Assembly: GCF_009847015.1 (NCBI RefSeq)
Contig: NZ_WVEM01000019.1
Span: forward strand, 1-64,000
DNA length: 64,000 nt
DNA from: Sunxiuqinia indica
GTDB lineage: Bacteria > Bacteroidota > Bacteroidia > Bacteroidales > Prolixibacteraceae
Direction: 5' to 3'
In this document: in pieces, positions 26,903 to 35,750 of the stretch
How the letters are laid out: every line of letters begins with the position of its first letter
Position numbering within the stretch: the stretch's first letter is position 1
The notes under the pieces: generated by a model
Seen by the model: only the letters and a program-made list of their open reading frames with translations
What the model was told of the DNA's origin: nothing
Databases searched by the model: none
Made by a program: the position numbers and the translations under genes

Positions 26903-29900
26903 CTAGCTGTTATAGTTGTGAATTAGATGTTCGGCATGCGACACCAAAATGGCCCGCGCATTAGTGGCAATGGCTGACTCCACATCTTTGGAAGATGTAT
27001 TGTGATACATTTTGAAATGAGACACAAAATCAACATAGCTTCGGGTCTCGACAAATTTGAGTAAAACCGACTTTTCAATGCGACCGCCAAAGTAAATTTC
27101 GGCTTGCTTTCCGGTGGACCATGGCGATAGAAATTCCATTAGCTCACGATTTAACTCTTTCCGATAATAGCCATAGTCATAACCCTTTATGAAGCTTACT
27201 TCAAATTCCAATTGAACCTGTTCATAAACTGGATTACTGGTATGAATTTCGATGAGCGAAGGAGCCAATCGTTTCACAAAAGTTTTGACATCATCCAAAG
27301 TCGCTTTGCTCACCCGGGGCTGCAGCACGTTCACCGCGTTTTTATTCTGAAGGTCAGGAACAACCGTCAAACTCACGTGCCCCGGAGCACGCTCCAGGGT
27401 ATCGCATGTGTGGTTCAGGCACTTCACCTTGCTAATAGCCGGAAATTCCTGTAGCACCAGTCGCTCGTAATCCCAGAGGGTGATGGCCCTGTTTTTGTGG
27501 CGCAAACGCTCACTCACTCTCGTGTAGTAAGCCTCGCTCTTTTCTTCGGAGCGACCACCAAAGCTGGCGTAGGGCTGAGAAACCCTCTTGATGGTGCCAA
27601 TGGGTTTTACCAATTTACTGATTGATTCAGCTTGCAGTGGCGCTGGCAAATGAGTCGGGTGGTTTTCCGGCTCTGCTAACTCTGCCAAACCCGCTTCCGC
27701 ATGAATATTGATCAATTGGCAAACCGCATCAGGGTTGGCTTTTACCGATGCCCTGATCCACACCATATCATCGGGCAACCAATTGTGGTCCTTTGAAGCT
27801 TCATCAGGCAGATTGAGTTTTACAATTCCGCTTCTCAACAGACCATTGGTCGCATCAGCCAGCAAATAGTCTGAATTCAGCACCTGCCAATCATCTTCAA
27901 CCAAGACTGACCAGGTAACCTGTTCTTTATCTTTTTGTGGATTGGCGCTGCCATCAGCGACTTGAATCAATAAGTTTACAATTTGCCCTTTGCTCCAGTC
28001 CTTCATGCCAACCAGCAGTTGTCCCTGCTGCGAATAGTCCGCCAACAAGGTATTCCTTCCTATTTGCACCTTCGTCTGAGTTGATAAATAACCATGTCGT
28101 TCGCGCTGTCCGAAAGCTCCAATCTGAAAAAATTCAACGTCTTTATCCGCAAAGGAATCTTCATCAGTCAGTGAAAAATCCACCGTTGTAGATGAAGCTT
28201 TATAATTGAGCGATATGTTTTTAATTTTGGGCTGATAAGGTTCTTTGGGCAGGTACAATGTGTTGCCTTGTGCAAACTGAACGGTGGCCTTCACATACTT
28301 TTGACGATACTCGCGATGCAAAAAATCGTCCAGTAGTTCGAAGGTTACAAAGCCTTCATCTGGTGATTCTGTTTGCAACTGTACCTTTGGAAATGGCTTC
28401 CGAAGTAATTTATTTCCTTGCAACAAACGGTATTTACGCTGGAAAAGAGATGAAATTTTACGACTCGACGACACCGCTAATTGTTTGCTCAACATGAGTT
28501 GTGGCACTAGCGCAATCAACAACGGACTTTCTGAAACGGTATAAATTGCCCGGTTTTGATTGTTCGTGGAATTGAACAGACCGACCGTTTTCGTGCTGGT
28601 CTGCCCCGTCTTATTCCGATAACTCAAGTTTGCTTTAAACTGGTTTGAAGTCAAATTATAATTCAACCACGAGTAATCCCCTCCATACGAGGAGCCATAG
28701 TAACTATTCAGGTTGGCCGAGGGTACATCCATCCAATCCACCACGATCTTAAACTCGTTCAACCTTTTTGTAAAAGCTTCAGGATAACCCACATCAAACG
28801 AGGATCCCTGAACAGGATTGGCGCCAAACGGCAGAAATGCCTTGGAAGCATCCAGAGCTCCCTGATCGTTGCGAACCTTCAGCGATTTGATTCCTTTCAC
28901 ATCGACATGAATCCGGGCACTTTTCAAGGTTACCCCTTGCAAATAGGCATTAAGGTAGTTTGAAGAAGAAGCATCCGGAACAACCTTCATCATAGGGAAT
29001 ATAGTTTGGAAATTGCCGTTTAAAACCTGGCTGTCGAAATAGTCCACCGGTTTTTCTGTTGCTGGCAAATTGATGCTAAAAACAAGCTCAAATTGTCCGG
29101 ATACCTTCTTTAGGGAAGGAGTCGAATAATAGGGTCCCAACCATTCTTCTTCACCACTCAAATATATTTTAAAGGCATTTTGAAGCGCCTGGGTCGGTAT
29201 GTCCAGTTCATCTGTTTCGAGTATTAAGGTCACCTGAATTGTCCGATCTCCTTCCTGCAGCCATAAAACCGGACTAGCCAGAGCAAATCCGACATCGGCT
29301 TTTGGAAAGCTTGTTCGCCCAAAAGCTGACCATTTAGGATCATCTTCCGGAAGCTCTTCCTCCAGGCCGTCAGCACTGTTTACCATTTCTCCGTAATGCA
29401 CGGCATTATTGCTGACTGGATCAACCAAAATGCTTTTTATCGCATTAACTTTGGTGTGATTAACGACAACATCTTCCAACAATTGATAGGCTAATTCATT
29501 ACCTTCCGAATCTTTTCCGGCCTTCAGCAAAGTCTTAGCTTTCACGAGAGTTGGATCAACTTTTTTAGCCAGTTCAAATAAAACATGCACCTGATCAGCT
29601 TTAGCCGATTTGGGTTGAATGTGAAGCACATCACGAAAAAAAGTATCTAAATGTTTTTTTGTCAAGCCATTTAGCTGATCCTGCTGTTTTTGGAACAAGC
29701 GTAAGAATGTTAAAAACAAGCCTGCTTGTGGTGTCATTGTCCCGCTTAGGGCAGCTTTCGCATCGGTTTTGAGTTGGCTGAGGAAAGGCGTCCAATTTCC
29801 ATCCACCTGATTTTCCAAATCGTAGTAGTTGAGCATTTCAGCAAACTGAAGTGCATAATCAATCAAATCACTCTCCGACCGACCGTCAATTTTCACAGAA

Positions 29901-29986
29901 GAAGGATCTAAGCTCTTTGGAAATCGATCTGACTGACTGGTGCCGTCGCGAACTAAAACCGGTATTTTATCCTTGCAGTCCTTCAT
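26903..29986 (-). CDS. Baseplate J-type protein of the eCIS (Afp11-like)
   Basis: 1027 residues, the largest gene of the locus. The C-terminal part holds the gpJ/gp6-like region: GGRSEEKSEAYYTRVSERLR, then NRAITLWDYERLVLQEFP, SKVKCLNH and a closing VEFEVSF-type fold (VQLEFEVSFIKGYDYGYY). The N-terminal 800 residues look like large beta-rich insertions, larger than in phage baseplate J proteins, which fits the enlarged baseplates of Bacteroidota eCIS. It starts 6 bases after the gp25 gene. Confidence 0.88.
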   Translation of the reverse strand: MKDCKDKIPVLVRDGTSQSDRFPKSLDPSSVKIDGRSESDLIDYALQFAEMLNYYDLENQVDGNWTPFLSQLKTDAKAALSGTMTPQAGLFLTFLRLFQKQQDQLNGLTKKHLDTFFRDVLHIQPKSAKADQVHVLFELAKKVDPTLVKAKTLLKAGKDSEGNELAYQLLEDVVVNHTKVNAIKSILVDPVSNNAVHYGEMVNSADGLEEELPEDDPKWSAFGRTSFPKADVGFALASPVLWLQEGDRTIQVTLILETDELDIPTQALQNAFKIYLSGEEEWLGPYYSTPSLKKVSGQFELVFSINLPATEKPVDYFDSQVLNGNFQTIFPMMKVVPDASSSNYLNAYLQGVTLKSARIHVDVKGIKSLKVRNDQGALDASKAFLPFGANPVQGSSFDVGYPEAFTKRLNEFKIVVDWMDVPSANLNSYYGSSYGGDYSWLNYNLTSNQFKANLSYRNKTGQTSTKTVGLFNSTNNQNRAIYTVSESPLLIALVPQLMLSKQLAVSSSRKISSLFQRKYRLLQGNKLLRKPFPKVQLQTESPDEGFVTFELLDDFLHREYRQKYVKATVQFAQGNTLYLPKEPYQPKIKNISLNYKASSTTVDFSLTDEDSFADKDVEFFQIGAFGQRERHGYLSTQTKVQIGRNTLLADYSQQGQLLVGMKDWSKGQIVNLLIQVADGSANPQKDKEQVTWSVLVEDDWQVLNSDYLLADATNGLLRSGIVKLNLPDEASKDHNWLPDDMVWIRASVKANPDAVCQLINIHAEAGLAELAEPENHPTHLPAPLQAESISKLVKPIGTIKRVSQPYASFGGRSEEKSEAYYTRVSERLRHKNRAITLWDYERLVLQEFPAISKVKCLNHTCDTLERAPGHVSLTVVPDLQNKNAVNVLQPRVSKATLDDVKTFVKRLAPSLIEIHTSNPVYEQVQLEFEVSFIKGYDYGYYRKELNRELMEFLSPWSTGKQAEIYFGGRIEKSVLLKFVETRSYVDFVSHFKMYHNTSSKDVESAIATNARAILVSHAEHLIHNYNS

Positions 29987-29992
29987 TTGTTT

Positions 29993-30418
29993 TTACTTAT
30001 TGAGGTTTGTTCCTTCGTTGATGTAAAATGGATAGACGTAATTCTTTCTCGAATTGGTTGAACTGACTGTATACTCAACTTTAATTTTCACCAACCCTTC
30101 ATTTTCACTATCAGCCAACAAATCAATTTTATGCAGCAGAATACGTGGTTCGTGATACAAGATGGCTGTTTCAACCAAATTGGAAATATAGGTCTTCACC
30201 GTTACACTGAGCGGTTCAAAAATCAAATCGGTTAAGTCACACCCATAATCAGGATGCATGATTCGCTCTCCAAGTCGAGTTGATAACAAGATTTGCAGAC
30301 TTTCTTCAATATCTCTTTCGTCGGCCGACATACGAACTTGTTGTGCTTTTTTTGCAAATTCAGGAGGAAAGCTCCAGCCTGTTCCTAAAAATGATGTATT
30401 GAATTCGTTTTTTGCCAT
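29993..30418 (-). CDS. gp25-like baseplate protein (GPW/gp25 family, Afp9-like)
   Basis: About 141 residues from ATG 30418. The family pattern is clear: FLGTGWSFPPEFAKK at the front, DIEESLQILLSTRLGERIMHPDYGCDL in the middle and EPRILLHKIDL towards the end. In phages and Afp this small lysozyme-fold protein starts sheath assembly on the baseplate. A 17-base gap separates it from the PAAR gene upstream. Confidence 0.93.
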   Translation of the reverse strand: MAKNEFNTSFLGTGWSFPPEFAKKAQQVRMSADERDIEESLQILLSTRLGERIMHPDYGCDLTDLIFEPLSVTVKTYISNLVETAILYHEPRILLHKIDLLADSENEGLVKIKVEYTVSSTNSRKNYVYPFYINEGTNLNK

Positions 30419-30435
30419 AATCTTCAATCGTTTAT

Positions 30436-30723
30436 CTATCCGCCAATCATTACAGTAGCTGCTCCCACTACAATCATTCCACCGTGAGCCGTTGAATCAC
30501 CCATTCGTGCCGCGGGCATTCCACCAATCATTACCGTGCCCGAGCCGGCTGCAATGGTATCCGGCGGTCCGGTGCAAACAGCCATGTCTCCAACTCTTGC
30601 CGCTGGCATTCCTTCAATTAAAACTGTTGGACATCCAACCGCAACCGGACCGCCAACATGTGGTACAGTTCCAGTCACCATCGGGCAAGTATGCATATCT
30701 CCTATTCGTGCTGCTAAAGGCAT
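30436..30723 (-). CDS. PAAR spike-tip protein (Afp10-like)
   Basis: 95 residues from ATG 30723, 10 bases after the spike gene. It is built of PAAR repeats: MPLAARIGDMHTCPMVTG, then GMPAARVGDMAVCTGPPD and GMPAARMGDSTAHGG, each followed by GxxTVxIGG-type strands. The His/Cys residues in these repeats are the expected zinc ligands at the tip of the cone. There is no fused effector domain, so cargo must travel elsewhere, probably inside the tube. Confidence 0.95.
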   Translation of the reverse strand: MPLAARIGDMHTCPMVTGTVPHVGGPVAVGCPTVLIEGMPAARVGDMAVCTGPPDTIAAGSGTVMIGGMPAARMGDSTAHGGMIVVGAATVMIGG

Positions 30724-30733
30724 GTGTATTTTT

Positions 30734-32488
30734 TTAGTTGATTTGTACAATTGAACCTTCAATTTTCAACGATCCGGATGAAGTAATATCAGTCGATGCC
30801 GATCCACTCACTTTCATTTGCGCATTGGCTCCCAGTTCGATGTTAGTTCCCTCAAATTTGAGATCGCCACTGGCTTTCAAAATCAAATCGGCAGCTGACT
30901 CCAGCGTAATGCCAGAACTGTCCATGATGATGCTGTTACCATTTTCATCTTCCAATAACAGGTGGCCGGAATCTTCGCTGAGTTGTAATTTATTTCCACT
31001 TGGAGTGCTAATAGTGATGCTTTTTTCATCGTCGTTAAATACAAGTTTAAGCTCATCGCGGCTTGAATAGCCTTTTACATGATTATCATCGCTGGCTTCA
31101 AACGCTGCCGGCTTAGAGCTACTATTCAGCATGCCAAGAATGATGGCATCCCGTGGGTCATCATTCAAAAAGCCCACCACCACTTCATCTTCAATCTCGG
31201 GTAAAAAAAATGTTCCACGATTACCTCCTGCATCCAAGGTGGCAACCCTTGCCCAAATCCCTTCGTCCTGATCCGAAATAAGCGGCAGTTTCACCTGGAT
31301 ACGAAATTCGCCTTCCGGATCGCCTTCCAGAGCTGTGACAATACCAATTTGCAGCCCGTTAACAGCAGGGATAACGCCCGATGCAGGCTGGTCTTCATAT
31401 CCTTTAACATGTGCCGAAAACCAATCTCTACTCATGCCAAACTGGACATGAGTGATCCAGCCACCCTGCGCCACTTCATGATTGACAGAAGCAACAAATA
31501 CGTTTCCGTTAAACCGGTCGCCAAGTCCCTCTAGTTCAATCAGATCGCCGGGCTTCACTCCGGCAAATCCCTGAAAGCTCACCCGTCCGTTTATTTTCGA
31601 CAGCTTACTTTTCAGCATCCTTGCGTCAATCCAAGACTGCAACTCTTCCGTTTTTAACTGCCCGGAATGCCTAGCATTCAAGCTTTCGAGTCCCACCGTC
31701 TCCGACAATTTAACTGTCGACAGATTGCCAGCTTCTTCAAAATTCGCATTAGCCGATTCCAACGTTAAAACCTCGAGATTAGTATAATCCCACGACTCGC
31801 CGCTTACAGCGGCATATTGGTCCCGGGCGTCGATCTCTGCCTCAAACTCCATAATATTAGCACCGTAGGTCAGACTAAGCGTGGGTTCACCACTTAAATC
31901 AGGCTTTCTAAAACTCAACTTACCATCATCGGTAAAAAGCAACTTGTTGCAAGCTTCGGAGCGGCTCAATAAAAAATCCCAGTCTGAAACATTCATCTGC
32001 ACAATGCTGGAGTTGGTAAAAGAGTCCGTTTCAATCGTGTCGGTTTCCACACCATTGTCTGACGCCATTTGTTCACAAAGCTCTCCGTCAGTCAGTTCAT
32101 AAAAGTATTTACTGTGTCGGTTTAAGGTCATTTTGTAGGCTTTGTCGCGGCATTCAATTCTCAATTCTGATGAATTATTCCTCCGTGTTTTCAAGCCATG
32201 CTTCGTGATGATTCCCTTAAACAATGTCTGTTCGTCTGAACTGTACCCAAGCTGGATTTCAATTTCATTGCCCGGTAAAAAAGATGTCCCACTGCTAACC
32301 TCAAAATTTTCCTGAGCGGCCGAGCCATCCAAAATTGATAGCTGTGCATATGAAATCCGGTTCACCTCTTTAGCTACCGCAATAGACTTTATGCCAATAG
32401 TACCCGGAATTGCTTCACCATTGATTAAAATGGTGAAGGTCACAACATCGCCCGGTGAAGGGATTGGAATGTTTCGCTCGTTTGTCAT
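30734..32488 (-). CDS. VgrG-like central spike protein (Afp8-like)
   Basis: 584 residues. The order is gp27-like domains (about 1-370, including EIQLGYSSDEQTLFKGIITKHG), a gp5 OB-fold-like domain (about 380-460, GIVTALEGDPEGEFRIQVKLP and EIEDEVVVGFLNDDPRDAIILG), then a needle of short beta repeats (about 480-584, e.g. ISTPSGNKLQLSEDSG and LILKASGDLKFEG). The trimer should form the spike capped by PAAR. It overlaps the upstream LysM gene by 4 bases. Confidence 0.93.
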   Translation of the reverse strand: MTNERNIPIPSPGDVVTFTILINGEAIPGTIGIKSIAVAKEVNRISYAQLSILDGSAAQENFEVSSGTSFLPGNEIEIQLGYSSDEQTLFKGIITKHGLKTRRNNSSELRIECRDKAYKMTLNRHSKYFYELTDGELCEQMASDNGVETDTIETDSFTNSSIVQMNVSDWDFLLSRSEACNKLLFTDDGKLSFRKPDLSGEPTLSLTYGANIMEFEAEIDARDQYAAVSGESWDYTNLEVLTLESANANFEEAGNLSTVKLSETVGLESLNARHSGQLKTEELQSWIDARMLKSKLSKINGRVSFQGFAGVKPGDLIELEGLGDRFNGNVFVASVNHEVAQGGWITHVQFGMSRDWFSAHVKGYEDQPASGVIPAVNGLQIGIVTALEGDPEGEFRIQVKLPLISDQDEGIWARVATLDAGGNRGTFFLPEIEDEVVVGFLNDDPRDAIILGMLNSSSKPAAFEASDDNHVKGYSSRDELKLVFNDDEKSITISTPSGNKLQLSEDSGHLLLEDENGNSIIMDSSGITLESAADLILKASGDLKFEGTNIELGANAQMKVSGSASTDITSSGSLKIEGSIVQIN

Positions 32489-33222
32489 TTGCTTGTTTTA
32501 TTTATGGGTGGAAAATGAATTTGCGTTCCTGTTGCAATTTGGCGCAAACTGCGCAGTTTGTTTACCTCGGCAACCTCTCGGTAATAGCCCGGCTCTTTGT
32601 AAATCCGGTGAGCCATCAGAGGCAGATTCTCATCGTTCTTCAACGTTCGAACATGGGTCAAATCCGGTGATTCAGCCCGCTCACGAGCGGCTCTCAAGGC
32701 ATCGGCCATCGACTCAACAAATGTGCATTTTGCTTTTGCCCGAATCGGTGTACCATCCGGCTTAAAAAGCGAGTAAGTAATAATCAGGTCTTTCAATTTA
32801 CCACGAAACAAAAAACTCCCCCACTGAATTTGCAATAAGTTGGGCGCATGATTTTCGCCATCGTACTTAAAAACAATATTCTTGAAACGATCCAACTGCG
32901 AATCAACCCCCTCAGCTTGTTTTGTACCCAAAATGTTAGACAAAGGCATCTGGTCATTGGCAATTACTCCAGTGCTGTCAAACAGTAAATCGGTTTCAAA
33001 TCGCTGTGGCTTTTGCACACGAAAACGAACATTTGCACCCGTTGTACCATCGGCTTGCGATTCATCAAACTGGGTCGCGTACTTCTGTTTAATTTGCTCG
33101 GGATTCACCAAAACCACGAACTCATAGTCTTCGCCGGAGCGCGGATTAAATGGCTCGGTATTTTCACAAACGCTTATTTTCATTTTGGTCAACTGACCTT
33201 CCAGTCCTGTGAAGATATCCAT
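32485..33222 (-). CDS. LysM-domain hub protein (Afp7-like)
   Basis: 245 residues. The N-terminal part (EFVVLVNPEQIKQKYATQFDE) matches the eCIS/phage tail-hub adaptor that links tube and spike. The C-terminal 50 residues (ENLPLMAHRIYKEPGYYREVAEVNKLRSLRQI) form a LysM-like domain. It begins 1 base after the DUF5908 stop and overlaps the spike gene by 4 bases, so hub, linker and spike are tightly coupled. An internal ATG at 33183 is a possible alternative start. Confidence 0.9.
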   Translation of the reverse strand: MDIFTGLEGQLTKMKISVCENTEPFNPRSGEDYEFVVLVNPEQIKQKYATQFDESQADGTTGANVRFRVQKPQRFETDLLFDSTGVIANDQMPLSNILGTKQAEGVDSQLDRFKNIVFKYDGENHAPNLLQIQWGSFLFRGKLKDLIITYSLFKPDGTPIRAKAKCTFVESMADALRAARERAESPDLTHVRTLKNDENLPLMAHRIYKEPGYYREVAEVNKLRSLRQIATGTQIHFPPINKTSK

Positions 33223-33223
33223 G

Positions 33224-33388
33224 CTACCGTTCTGTTTTTTGTTTCAATATTTCCATTACCTGCTCAACACATTCTTTGATAATCTCTTCTTTTGAAGATT
33301 GACTCTCAGCAGAAGAAAAGGCTGATTCGCCTTGAGGATTTTCAGTCACATTGGCTCGTATAACAAGTTCTCGAATTACTACTGGCAT
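33224..33388 (-). CDS. Small DUF5908-family eCIS protein (Afp6 position)
   Basis: A 54-residue gene that is easy to miss. It starts MPVVIRELVIRANVTENP and ends with a predicted amphipathic helix, KEEIIKECVEQVMEILKQK. The MPxxIRELVI start is the hallmark of DUF5908, short proteins regularly found between the tube and LysM genes of eCIS loci. It starts 3 bases after the second tube gene and stops 1 base before the LysM gene, so its place in the operon is not in doubt. Function unknown; it may be a chaperone or a small hub component. Confidence 0.8.
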   Translation of the reverse strand: MPVVIRELVIRANVTENPQGESAFSSAESQSSKEEIIKECVEQVMEILKQKTER

Positions 33389-33391
33389 GAG

Positions 33392-33838
33392 CTATATTGC
33401 TAAAATTTTAAAATAGTTGTACTGAAGTTTAATTGATTCGATGACCACTTTACTTTCCATGGCGTTAAAGTCTGAAACGGACCAGGAAACAGGATAAGCA
33501 TTCACCACATACCAAGCAGCAACCGGAATGTGATCTTCGTTTAAAAGAGCGATCGTGAGGTTTGTCGGTTGAAAATTGAAGCTTTCGATGGCATTACGGC
33601 ACCACATCAATATTCCGGAGCCCATAAACATTCCCCGCTTCAACTCAATATTGTGATACTTGGTGCGGGTTGGCAGCTGATGAACAAACCGGTTTTCACC
33701 TCCCTCTTTATATTCTTCTGTTTCCACATCAACTGTTAAACCGGTGACCTCCTGAAAACGGAAATCATTAGGCAGCTGAGGCAACAATTCAAATACAACA
33801 GAAAAGTGAAATCCTACCGGTGGATAAGTAAAGTCCAT
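33392..33838 (-). CDS. Tube protein, baseplate-proximal type (Afp5-like)
   Basis: 148 residues of the T4 gp19-like tube family: FRFQEVTGLTVDVETEEYKEGG, the KYHNIELKRGMFMGSGILMWC segment and the VVNAYPVSWSVSDFNAMES strand. It is divergent from the next tube gene and lies next to the hub genes, so it probably forms the first, adaptor ring of the tube. Confidence 0.9.
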   Translation of the reverse strand: MDFTYPPVGFHFSVVFELLPQLPNDFRFQEVTGLTVDVETEEYKEGGENRFVHQLPTRTKYHNIELKRGMFMGSGILMWCRNAIESFNFQPTNLTIALLNEDHIPVAAWYVVNAYPVSWSVSDFNAMESKVVIESIKLQYNYFKILAI

Positions 33839-33850
33839 ATTTTCTTTCGT

Positions 33851-34282
33851 TTAACTCATTTCCATTGACAAACCTTCATGGGCCAGTTCCAGAGTTTCGA
33901 TGGCCACCTCGTTTCCATCGGATTTCAGATCGGTGCTTTGAACTTTTACCGGCCAGGCATTCTTAATTTTCCATGACAATACCGGAGCATGCTCTTCATT
34001 CAGCAAGCTGATGATAATGTCGCGTCGCTCAATGGTATTTAGCTTCACAGTATTCCACCAATCGTAAAATTCGTTGTCCTTTTGGAACACGCCACGCTTC
34101 AAGGTTATATTGGAAAACTTTTGCATGCCCGGCATCTTCAGTTTGTTGTATTCGGGCATGTTACCGTCGCGGTATTCAATTACTTCGGTTTCAACGTCGA
34201 GGCCTGAAACTTCGGAAAACCCCAGTTTGGTTCCGCCCCACTCAACCTGAAAATGAAATTTTGGAATTGGATATTCAGCCAT
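33851..34282 (-). CDS. Inner tube protein (Afp1-like, major tube)
   Basis: 143 residues with the conventional tube pattern: PKFHFQVEWGGTKLGFSEVSG, VIEYRDGN, KFSNITLKRGVFQKDNEFYDW and NAWPVKVQSTDLKSDGNEVA. It should polymerise into the rigid hollow tube pushed through the target membrane. It lies 38 bases after the sheath gene. Confidence 0.93.
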   Translation of the reverse strand: MAEYPIPKFHFQVEWGGTKLGFSEVSGLDVETEVIEYRDGNMPEYNKLKMPGMQKFSNITLKRGVFQKDNEFYDWWNTVKLNTIERRDIIISLLNEEHAPVLSWKIKNAWPVKVQSTDLKSDGNEVAIETLELAHEGLSMEMS

Positions 34283-34320
34283 AATATTTCGTTTTAATCA
34301 AATTAATTAACGGTTTTGTT

Positions 34321-35730
34321 TTAGGACTCCTGGAGCTTGTGAGAAAACTTCAGGATAATAAATTCAGCCGGGCGAACCACAGCCATTCCGATTTCAATAT
34401 TCATGCGTCCTTCAAGAATATCGAGAGAAGTCATCGTCTCGCCAAGTCCAACTTTTACGAAGTAAGCATCCTCTGCTTTAGCACCAGCCAAAGCACCAGC
34501 ACGCCATTGTTTGGTCAGGAAGTTTTCAATCATCGCTTTTACCCGCACCCAAGTATTGGCATCGTTGGGTTCGAACACCACCCACTGCGAACCTTTTTTA
34601 ATGGACTCTTCGGCAAAGTTGTAAAACCGGCGAACCGGCACATAGCGCCACTCATTATCATTACCGGCCAATGTGCGGGCACCCCACACCAATGTTCCTT
34701 TTCCGGCAAACGAACGAATAACATTGATCGATTTTCCGGTTGGATGCACATTCAATCCATCTTGCTCTTGGTTCGTCACCTTTTTATTTGGCCCGATTAC
34801 TTCCATCACGCCAACATTAGCAGGAGCTTTCCAGACACCACGATTGCTATCAACGCGGGCATAAATTCCGGCTACCGCTGCTGAAGGAGGCAAGGTTAAT
34901 GTGAGTTTATTAAGTTCAATTTTAATTTGATTGTAAAGTTCGGTGTTAGCCGTCAGGTCACTGAGTTTGTCCCCATCGTAACTGGTCGTTCCTCCGGGCG
35001 CATCAACTTCGGTATGCGCAATACTCACATCGCTTTCCTGGCACGCATAGGGCAATGTCGTTTTCAGCCAGGGATAATAAACAGCTCCGTATTTCAGATA
35101 GTCAGTTCCCAAACTGATATTTGTACGCAGGGTATCAGCAAACCCACTCGCCTCATTGTAAGTATCTAAAATCGTAAACCTGTCCTGCAATGATTGACAC
35201 TGCTTCAGCGCATCTTCATACAATCCATAGAAATTGGCTACGGTGGAGACACCTGTTGCATCAGGGAAAACAATCAAGGTTGGCTCATCTTCCTTGGCCA
35301 GTTCGGCTAACCCGCCATTGGCTCCCAAATCGCTTTTACTGACAGTAGCAGTATAGTCTCCCACCGAAATAATGTAGCATGGCCCTCCACCATTGGCGAA
35401 GTACATTTGTAGAGAATAATACATCAAGAATTTTGATTTTGTAGCAGGTTCAGGCACTTCAAGAACCCGGCTCAAATTACCAGCAGTATCATAGGTGTCA
35501 GTAATGTTTACCAGAATTCCTGTTTCCAAATCAGGTCCACCGAAATAGGCTTTGTATTCTAAAAGCGAGGTAATCCGGGTGGGAACGTTAGTTAGCGACT
35601 GATTATTTTTTTTGGCTTTTTCAGTATACCCGATAAAAGCCGGAATAGCAGTTTCAACCTCTGCTATGGATGGAGGCAACAACGAAATTTCTTCGATGTA
35701 AACTCCCGGTGTTTTGTACGTTTTAGCCAT
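34321..35730 (-). CDS. Contractile sheath protein
   Basis: 469 residues of the phage tail sheath family. The N-terminus TYKTPGVYIEEISLLPPSIAEVET is diagnostic, with AIPAFIGYTEKAK after it. The C-terminal domain has NVIRSFAGKGTLVWGARTLA and the closing EGRMNIEIGMAVVRPAEFIILKFSHKLQE handshake region. There is only one sheath gene, whereas Afp and PVC have three, so a single protein must form the whole sheath. Confidence 0.95.
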   Translation of the reverse strand: MAKTYKTPGVYIEEISLLPPSIAEVETAIPAFIGYTEKAKKNNQSLTNVPTRITSLLEYKAYFGGPDLETGILVNITDTYDTAGNLSRVLEVPEPATKSKFLMYYSLQMYFANGGGPCYIISVGDYTATVSKSDLGANGGLAELAKEDEPTLIVFPDATGVSTVANFYGLYEDALKQCQSLQDRFTILDTYNEASGFADTLRTNISLGTDYLKYGAVYYPWLKTTLPYACQESDVSIAHTEVDAPGGTTSYDGDKLSDLTANTELYNQIKIELNKLTLTLPPSAAVAGIYARVDSNRGVWKAPANVGVMEVIGPNKKVTNQEQDGLNVHPTGKSINVIRSFAGKGTLVWGARTLAGNDNEWRYVPVRRFYNFAEESIKKGSQWVVFEPNDANTWVRVKAMIENFLTKQWRAGALAGAKAEDAYFVKVGLGETMTSLDILEGRMNIEIGMAVVRPAEFIILKFSHKLQES

Positions 35731-35750
35731 AATTTATTAAAATTTAAGTG

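Noticed and set aside
34339-34884. 181-residue plus-strand ORF inside the sheath gene
   Set aside because: Antisense shadow of a clearly coding sheath gene; no family-like motifs or start context.
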